The translations under genes were made by a program, and so were the position numbers. Below the pieces are notes generated by a model. The model worked only from the letters and a program-made list of their open reading frames with translations, was not told where the DNA came from and ran no database searches. From Caulobacter sp. RHG1 (lineage in GTDB: Bacteria > Pseudomonadota > Alphaproteobacteria > Caulobacterales > Caulobacteraceae): a stretch of 64,000 nt of DNA. Below, one piece after another: positions 58,945-64,000 of this stretch. Numbering within the stretch: position 1 is the first letter of the stretch; each line of letters starts with the position of its first letter. The stretch is taken from assembly GCF_013181195.1 (NCBI RefSeq), contig NZ_SMZP01000007.1, positions 310,001 through 374,000 on the forward strand, given 5' to 3'.

Positions 58945-59628
58945 ATGAAGCTGTTCGGCTGGGATTTCGCACATCCACGAACCCATCTTGGCATCGTGCT
59001 GGTGTTGGGGGCGGCCGCCCTCCTGGCGGTCTTGATCGCCGGCGTCACCATCGGCCTGGGCGTCTACAACATCGGCGCCGACGCGCCCCATACCCGGCCC
59101 GTCTACGCCCTGCTCGAGACCCTGCGAAACCGTTCGATCAGTGTCCGGGCCACCGGCATCCAGCCGCCGGACAATCTGAGCGATCCCAAGCGCATCGCCA
59201 GCGGCGCGGGGCTCTATACGCAGATGTGCAGCGGCTGCCATCTGGGTCCAGGCCTTGAAAAGACCGAGATGAGTTGGGGGCTCTATCCGCAGGCTCCAGA
59301 GCTTTGGCGCACAGCTGGAAGGCCTCCCGGCGAGCAGTTCTGGGTGATCAAGCACGGCGTCAAGATGACCGCCATGCCGGCCTGGGGTCGCACCCACAGC
59401 GATGCCCTGGTGTGGGACATGGTCGCCTTCGTGCGACAGCTGCCGTCGATGTCGCCCGAGCAGTACCTGGCCGCCACCCAGAACGCCCCGGCCGACCACG
59501 ACGCGGTGATAAAGCAGGGCGGCGACATGCCGGACATGCCCGGCATGAAGAGCCCCGAAGGCATGGGCGACATGAAAGGCATGGCCATGCCCTCCGCCCC
59601 GGCCGCCGACACGCGACGCCAGCCCTGA
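58945..59628 (+). CDS. Membrane-anchored methionine-rich cytochrome c
   Basis: This 227-residue mono-haem cytochrome c has an uncleaved N-terminal anchor (LGIVLVLGAAALLAVLIAGV). Its CSGCH haem site (residues about 95-99) is in LYTQMCSGCHLGPGLE, with a later Met ligand candidate in MTAMPAWG. The last 50 residues are Met/Asp/His-rich (GGDMPDMPGMKSPEGMGDMK), as in copper-binding tails. AGGGAGG ribosome-binding site. It probably passes electrons during periplasmic copper handling or binds copper directly. A strong terminator follows. Confidence 0.85.
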   Translation: MKLFGWDFAHPRTHLGIVLVLGAAALLAVLIAGVTIGLGVYNIGADAPHTRPVYALLETLRNRSISVRATGIQPPDNLSDPKRIASGAGLYTQMCSGCHLGPGLEKTEMSWGLYPQAPELWRTAGRPPGEQFWVIKHGVKMTAMPAWGRTHSDALVWDMVAFVRQLPSMSPEQYLAATQNAPADHDAVIKQGGDMPDMPGMKSPEGMGDMKGMAMPSAPAADTRRQP

Positions 59629-59637
59629 CCCCGACCG

Positions 59638-59677
59638 CCGTACTCGCCGCGTCCTTGCGGGGCGAGTACGGAATTTT
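59638..59677 (+). terminator. Rho-independent terminator after cytochrome c
   Basis: Perfect 11-base arms CCGTACTCGCC (59638-59648) and GGCGAGTACGG (59661-59671), then AATTTT. It would largely separate cytochrome c from the FTR1 gene. Confidence 0.75.
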
Positions 59678-59708
59678 GCCAACCGTACGTCCGAAATCGG
59701 CCTATGAG

Positions 59709-61649
59709 ATGATAATGATTAGCGCTCTCAAATCCACCCTGAGCGGCCTCGTCGCCCTCCTCCTGGGCGCCACGCTCGCGCTCGCGCCGGCCCAGGCCCA
59801 GGAAGCCACACCGGCCCAGACCGTCTGGCGACTGCTGGACTATGTGTCCGTCGACTATGCCGGGGCGGTGAAGGACGGCAAGGTCGTCAGCGCATCCGAA
59901 TATGCCGAGATGAACGAGTTCGGGACGCAGATCCGCGATCGGATCGCCAAGCTGCCCGCGACCACCGTGCAGCCGGCCTTGCTGGGCAAGGCCGAGGTCC
60001 TGCAAGCGTCGATCGCCGGCAAGAAGGACCCGGTTCTGGTGGCGGCCCAGGCCCACAGCCTGGCCGCCGATCTGCTGGCCGCCTACCCCACGCCCCTGGC
60101 CCCTGCGCGGGCGCCAGACCTGATGCGCGGCGCGGCGCTCTATGCCGAGCAGTGCGCGGCCTGCCATGGGGTCGACGGCCGCGCCGATGGACCCAACGCC
60201 GCGGGCCTGGATCCGCCGCCGATCGCCTTCGCCGATGTCGAGCGCGCACGCCAGCGCAGCGCCTTTGGCCTCTACCAGGTCATCCAGCAGGGCCTGGATG
60301 GCACGGCCATGGCCAGCTACGCCCACTTGCCCAGCGACGACCGTTGGGACCTGGCCTTCTATGTCGGCCGCTTTGCGTTCACCGACGCCGAGGCCAAGAC
60401 CGGCGAGACCTTGTGGACCAGCGATCCGGCCGTGCGAGCGCGGTTCGCCAGCCTGCAGGCCCTGACCCAGACCACCCCGGCGGCCCTGGCAGCGGCGATC
60501 GGCGAACCCAAGGCCCGGGCCTTGACCGCCTATCTGCGCCGCCATCCCGAGGTTGTGGTCCAGGCCACCGGCGGCACGCTGGACATTGCCCGACGCAAGC
60601 TCGATCTCAGCCTGGCGGCCTACACCGCCGGAGACCACCGCCAGGCCGCCGACCTGGCCCTGGCGGCCTATCTCGACGGCTTCGAGCCAGTCGAGCCAGC
60701 CTTGCGGGCGCGGGACGCGGCGCTGATGCAACGGATCGAAGGGGCCATGGGCGATGTCCGCGGCGCGATCGGCAGGGGCGCGCCGATAAGCGAGGTGCGA
60801 AGCCAGATCGAACGGCTAGATGCGCTGTTCGGCGCGGCCGCCCAAGCGCTCGCCCCGGAAAAGGCCAGTGGGACCTCCAGCTTCGCCGGCGCCCTGACCA
60901 TCCTGCTGCGCGAGGGGTTGGAGGCGCTGCTGATCGTGGTGGCCATGCTGGCCTTCCTGCGCAAGGCCGACCGCGCCGACGTCCTGCCCTATGTGCATGG
61001 CGGCTGGATCGCGGCCCTGGCGGCCGGCGGCCTGACCTGGGCGGCGGCGACCTATCTGATCTCGATCAGCGGGGCCAGCCGCGAGCTGACCGAGGGCTTT
61101 GGCTCGCTGATCGCCGCCGTCGTGCTGATTTCGGTCGGGATCTGGATGCATGGCAAGTCCCAGGCCGACGCCTGGCAGGTCTATATCCGCGAGAAGCTGT
61201 CCAAGGCGCTCTCGAAGCAGTCGGCCTGGTTCCTGTTCGGCCTGGCCTTCCTGGTGGTCTATCGCGAAGTGTTCGAGACCATCCTGTTCATGACGGCGCT
61301 GTGGAGCCAGGGCGGCGGCACGGCGATGCTGGCGGGGATCGCCACGGCGGTGGTCATCCTGGCGGCGATCGCCTGGCTGATGCTGAACTTCAGCAAGCGC
61401 CTGCCGATCGGCCAGTTTTTCGCCTACAGCGCCGGCCTGATGGCCCTGCTGTCGGTGGTGCTGGCCGGCAAGGGCGTAGCGGCCCTGCAAGAGGCGGGTC
61501 TGATCGACCTGCACCCGCTGCACACCCCGCGCATTGAGCTGCTAGGCCTCTACCCCACCGTCGAGGGGCTCGTGGCCCAGGCGCTGACCATCCTGGCCCT
61601 GGCGGCCGGCTTCTGGTGGGGCCGCCGGGCCAAGCTGTCGACGACCTGA
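59709..61649 (+). CDS. Cytochrome c-FTR1 iron permease fusion
   Basis: FTR1 permeases take up iron after oxidation. This 646-residue protein has an exported N-terminal part (signal peptide TLSGLVALLLGATLALAPAQAQ), a helical region, a cytochrome c domain with CAACH (about residues 152-156), a further helical region, and a C-terminal FTR1 permease with about seven helices. Both REXXE motifs are present: REGLE in LTILLREGLEALLIV and REVFE in VVYREVFETILF. The cytochrome may supply or take electrons at the permease. The start among three nearby ATG codons is uncertain. Separated from cytochrome c by a terminator. Confidence 0.88.
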   Translation: MIMISALKSTLSGLVALLLGATLALAPAQAQEATPAQTVWRLLDYVSVDYAGAVKDGKVVSASEYAEMNEFGTQIRDRIAKLPATTVQPALLGKAEVLQASIAGKKDPVLVAAQAHSLAADLLAAYPTPLAPARAPDLMRGAALYAEQCAACHGVDGRADGPNAAGLDPPPIAFADVERARQRSAFGLYQVIQQGLDGTAMASYAHLPSDDRWDLAFYVGRFAFTDAEAKTGETLWTSDPAVRARFASLQALTQTTPAALAAAIGEPKARALTAYLRRHPEVVVQATGGTLDIARRKLDLSLAAYTAGDHRQAADLALAAYLDGFEPVEPALRARDAALMQRIEGAMGDVRGAIGRGAPISEVRSQIERLDALFGAAAQALAPEKASGTSSFAGALTILLREGLEALLIVVAMLAFLRKADRADVLPYVHGGWIAALAAGGLTWAAATYLISISGASRELTEGFGSLIAAVVLISVGIWMHGKSQADAWQVYIREKLSKALSKQSAWFLFGLAFLVVYREVFETILFMTALWSQGGGTAMLAGIATAVVILAAIAWLMLNFSKRLPIGQFFAYSAGLMALLSVVLAGKGVAALQEAGLIDLHPLHTPRIELLGLYPTVEGLVAQALTILALAAGFWWGRRAKLSTT

Positions 61650-61673
61650 GCCCCTGCGCGCGGCGGGCGCCGG

Positions 61674-62567
61674 TCAAGCGTGCCCGCCCGCCCCGTCCTG
61701 GCAGCGCTGGCTCTCGGTCTGGATGGTCACGTGGTGCAGATCGTAGTCGGCCTCCAGCCGCGCGGCCACGGCCTGGCGCACCGCCTCGCCGTCGGCGCCG
61801 TCGGCCAGCACGATGTGGACGGTGCAGATGGCCTCGTCCGCCCCCGTGGTCCAGACATGCAGTTCATGCGCGCCGGCGACCCCGGGTGTTTGCGTGATGG
61901 CCTTGCGCACCGCCGCCAGGGTCAGACCCGGCGGCGCGCCTTCCAGCAGGATGCGGGTGGTGTCCTTCAGCAGGATCCAGGTGCGCGGCAGCACCCACAG
62001 CCCGATGCCGATGGCCACGATGGGGTCGACCCATCGCCAGCCGGTCAGGCGGATGATGATCGCCCCGGCGATGACGCCGAGCGAGCCGAGCATGTCGGCC
62101 CAGACTTCCAGATAGGCGCCCTTCATATTGAGGCTCTTATCCTTGCCCGCCGACAGCAGCCGCATGGCGATCAGATTGATGATCAGGCCCAGCACCGCCA
62201 CGATCAGCATACCGGTCGACTGGACGGGTTCGGGATCGACGATCCGCTTGATCCCCTCAACCAGCACATAGATGGCCACGGCGAACAGCAGGATGGCGTT
62301 GAAGGCCGCCGCCAGGATCTCGAAGCGGCGATAGCCGAATGTGAAGCTGTCCGTCGGTTTGCGGCGGCCCACCTGGATGGCCGCCAGGGCGATGGCCAGG
62401 GCCGCCGCATCGGTGAACATGTGCGCGGCGTCCGACAACAGCGCCAAGCTGTTGAAGACGACGCCTGCGACAACCTCGGCCACCAGGAAGGTGAGGGTCA
62501 GGCCCAGCGCGATCCCCAAGGTCCTGGCGTTGGCGTTGCCAGCGCCGTGGTCGTGTCCTGCTCCCAT
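61674..62567 (-). CDS. CDF cation exporter (CzcD/ZitB-like)
   Basis: This 297-residue cation diffusion facilitator exports Zn/Co/Cd in exchange for protons. Six membrane helices are visible with the paired metal-site motifs HMFTDAAALA (helix 2; preceded by LLSDAAH) and EVWADMLGSLG (helix 5), then a cytoplasmic C-terminal domain (APPGLTLAAVRKAI, HELHVWTTGADEAICTVHI). A His-rich N-terminus (MGAGHDHGAG) is typical. It ends 24 bases from the FTR1 stop on the other strand. It follows the SRPBCC gene, separated by 75 bases. Confidence 0.9.
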   Translation of the reverse strand: MGAGHDHGAGNANARTLGIALGLTLTFLVAEVVAGVVFNSLALLSDAAHMFTDAAALAIALAAIQVGRRKPTDSFTFGYRRFEILAAAFNAILLFAVAIYVLVEGIKRIVDPEPVQSTGMLIVAVLGLIINLIAMRLLSAGKDKSLNMKGAYLEVWADMLGSLGVIAGAIIIRLTGWRWVDPIVAIGIGLWVLPRTWILLKDTTRILLEGAPPGLTLAAVRKAITQTPGVAGAHELHVWTTGADEAICTVHIVLADGADGEAVRQAVAARLEADYDLHHVTIQTESQRCQDGAGGHA

Positions 62568-62642
62568 GCGACGATCTCCGTAAGGGGTGAACGGTGGTCG
62601 AACCTGCTCGGTCCAACACGCCGCCGTGAAAATGGGGCCGCC

Positions 62643-63116
62643 CTACAGGCGGCTTCTAACGTGCGAAATGGGGCGACGCGCGGGCCGCGTGACGCCCAGG
62701 TGACGGACCAGGGCCGTGGCGACCTGGCCGTAGGCTTGCTGGACGGACGCTTCATAACGCGCGCGACCGCCGTTGAGCGGCCCGACCCAGCTTGGGACCT
62801 CGGCGACCTGGATCAGCCGCGTCCCTCCGGCCGTCGGCTCCAGACGCAGGCGCTCGTAGCTATAACCGGTCAGCCACCGCCCAAAGCGGAAGCTCAGACA
62901 GGCCTGCGCCTCCAAGACGTCGATGCGCGCCGGCGTCTTGCGGCGCAACGGATGGGCGTTGGCCACCAGATGCGCTACGCGCGCGCCGCGTTCGGCCTTG
63001 CCGATGATCTGGCGATGGGGATGCCAGTCGCGCCAATGGTCGAAATCGACCAGGCTGGCCCAAACCGCGGCGACCGGCGCACGGATCTCGGTTTCAAACG
63101 TGACGGTGATGATCAT
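62643..63116 (-). CDS. SRPBCC-family protein
   Basis: This 157-residue protein has an SRPBCC (START-like) helix-grip fold. The N-terminus FETEIRAPVAAVWASLVDFDHWRDW is characteristic, and RLIQVAEVPSWVG follows in the middle of the sheet. Such proteins bind hydrophobic ligands. No role in metal handling is known; the location between DUF190 and the CDF exporter suggests cotranscription only. Start is the first ATG of the frame. Confidence 0.8.
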   Translation of the reverse strand: MIITVTFETEIRAPVAAVWASLVDFDHWRDWHPHRQIIGKAERGARVAHLVANAHPLRRKTPARIDVLEAQACLSFRFGRWLTGYSYERLRLEPTAGGTRLIQVAEVPSWVGPLNGGRARYEASVQQAYGQVATALVRHLGVTRPARRPISHVRSRL

Positions 63117-63148
63117 CGCGATCTCCCGGCATAAGACGGTGGGACCAA

Positions 63149-63180
63149 GCCGGCGCGTCGGGTCGCCCCGACGCGCCGGC
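63149..63180 (-). terminator. Terminator after the DUF190 gene
   Basis: Perfect 14-base arms GCCGGCGCGTCGGG and CCCGACGCGCCGGC with loop TCGC, 8 bases past the DUF190 stop. Confidence 0.6.
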
Positions 63181-63188
63181 CCGACCAG

Positions 63189-63533
63189 TCAGGCGAAGTG
63201 GATACGGTGACCGCCGTAGCGGACCACTTCGACCTTCTCCAGGGTGACCAGACCGATCTCGTCCCCGGTCTCAAGCTCGGCGATGAACGGCGTAAGCTTA
63301 GCCTCTTCATCAACGATCTCGACGACGACCGGCAAATTGCGCGCCAGATCAAAGCCGCGTTCGCCGTGCATGACGCTGGAGGCGCCAAAGCCCCGCAGGC
63401 CACGCAAAACCGTAGCGCCGGCCAGGCCCGCCGCCTGCGCCCGATCAACCAGCGCCTCGTAGTAGCGTCGATCACCAAGGGTGGCGTTCTCGTCGGTATA
63501 GACCCGCAACAGCAGGGCTTGTCCTAGGATCAT
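63189..63533 (-). CDS. DUF190 (PII-like) protein
   Basis: DUF190 proteins are small PII-like trimers often found next to CrcB fluoride or CzcA pumps. This 114-residue protein has the typical core LLLRVYTDENATLGDRRYYE and GLAGATVLRGLRGFG, and ends LVTLEKVEVVRYGGHRI. AGGAGG ribosome-binding site. It begins 10 bases after the CzcA-type pump and probably regulates it. Function is inferred from family context. Confidence 0.85.
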   Translation of the reverse strand: MILGQALLLRVYTDENATLGDRRYYEALVDRAQAAGLAGATVLRGLRGFGASSVMHGERGFDLARNLPVVVEIVDEEAKLTPFIAELETGDEIGLVTLEKVEVVRYGGHRIHFA

Positions 63534-63543
63534 AGGGTCCTCC

Positions 63544-64000
63544 TCACGCTTGGGGTTGAACAGCGCTGGCCGGCCGCTCGGACCCACGCGGGCGCAGGAC
63601 GAAGCGGCAGATGGCCGGCAAGACGAACAGAGTAAGCGCCGTGGCGGTGATGAGGCCGCCGATGACCACAGTGGCCAGCGGGCGCTGGACCTCCGCGCCG
63701 GTCCCGGTGGCCAGAGCCATGGGCACGAAGCCGAGCGAGGCGACCAGACCCGTCATCATCACCGGCCGCAAACGCTCCATGGCCCCGTCGATGATCGCCG
63801 CCTCCAGCGCCACACCCGACGCCAGGCGCTGGCGGATCGCGGTCATCATCACCAGACCGTTGAGCACCGCCACGCCCGAGAGCGCGATGAAACCAACCGA
63901 GGCCGAGACCGAGAACGGGATACCGCGTAGCGCCAAGGCAAACACCCCGCCGGCCAGGGCCAGCGGAATGGCCGAGAACACCGCCGCGGCCGGCGCGACC
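63544..64000 (-). CDS. CzcA-type heavy-metal RND pump, C-terminal part only
   Basis: This is the C-terminal end (about 150 residues) of a heavy-metal efflux RND pump; the rest lies beyond the right edge. The last membrane helices are visible (SASVGFIALSGVAVLNGLVMMTAI, RLRPVMMTGLVASLGFVPMALATG and LATVVIGGLITATALTLFVLPA), closely matching the Czc/Cus family pattern. It exports Co/Zn/Cd or Cu/Ag; which one depends on residues outside the window. DUF190 follows. The Czc arrangement suggests czcCB further upstream. Confidence 0.87.
   Translation of the reverse strand, partial: VAPAAAVFSAIPLALAGGVFALALRGIPFSVSASVGFIALSGVAVLNGLVMMTAIRQRLASGVALEAAIIDGAMERLRPVMMTGLVASLGFVPMALATGTGAEVQRPLATVVIGGLITATALTLFVLPAICRFVLRPRGSERPASAVQPQA

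Noticed and set aside
59704..59720. GATAATGATTA at the FTR1 start as a Fur box
   Set aside because: It lies within and directly before the start codon and is only a half match.
1..64000. tRNA, rRNA, CRISPR arrays, transposases or integrases
   Set aside because: Looked for in both directions; none recognised. Without a covariance search small RNA genes could be missed.

Overview
The window is GC-rich, densely coded DNA with alphaproteobacterial features, most likely from Caulobacter or a close relative of Caulobacterales. This is inferred from gene families (many TonB receptors, LytTR/7TM sensor, CnrYXH-like ECF modules, orphan FlgC and FliQ) and base composition, not from a marker gene. Both edges cut genes: a tandem-CheW protein at the left and a CzcA-type RND pump at the right.

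Layout. 1-8 kb: ordinary chromosomal genes (CheW, a soluble chemoreceptor with two signalling tips, GatB/YqeY, alpha/beta hydrolase, LytTR regulator, serine hydrolase). 8-14 kb: an accessory block that opens with an AT-rich gap and holds an unknown protein paired with a K+-channel-like protein, a second unknown, and a 1042-residue Mrr-like nuclease/STAND-type ATPase that looks like an anti-phage sensor-effector. 14-18.5 kb: DUF411 protein, HxlR regulator, SnoaL-like proteins, zinc-less dehydrogenase, DODA dioxygenase. 18.5-31.9 kb: TonB receptor plus DUF4198, a copper P-type ATPase, a TonB-PepSY-PepSY-HutC operon with its own operator, and copCD. 32-50.5 kb: copper core (multicopper oxidase copA, copB, CusF-like protein, CopZ-like protein, two-HMA CopA ATPase, CueR), two CnrY/CnrX/CnrH-like sigma modules, a thioredoxin-reductase-like enzyme, flgC, acyltransferases, a second DUF411 protein and a glycosyltransferase. 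50.6-64 kb: two-component system, siderophore receptor, single-domain receiver, another TonB receptor, fliQ, methionine-rich cytochrome c, cytochrome c-FTR1 fusion, CDF exporter, DUF190 and CzcA.

How it works together. The main finding is a bipartite sequence, YGAGGG-N15/16-CGTAH, found by eye 15 times between 14.1 and 58.5 kb. Almost every copy lies a short distance upstream of a start codon and points into the gene. It precedes both sigma-factor modules, copA-copB-cusF, copCD, a copper ATPase, both DUF411 units, two TonB receptors, a thioredoxin-reductase-like gene, a receiver gene, and the flgC and fliQ units. This looks like the promoter of an extracytoplasmic-function sigma factor, probably one or both CnrH-like factors, controlling a large metal-stress regulon. 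Both CnrX-like sensors keep the five metal ligands of CnrX with identical spacing. The CopA/CueR/CopZ locus is controlled separately through two divergent CueR-type promoters. One regulon promoter, at about 25.0 kb, has no gene behind it and may drive a small RNA.

No rRNA, tRNA, CRISPR array, transposase or integrase was recognised. Family assignments are from reading the sequence only.
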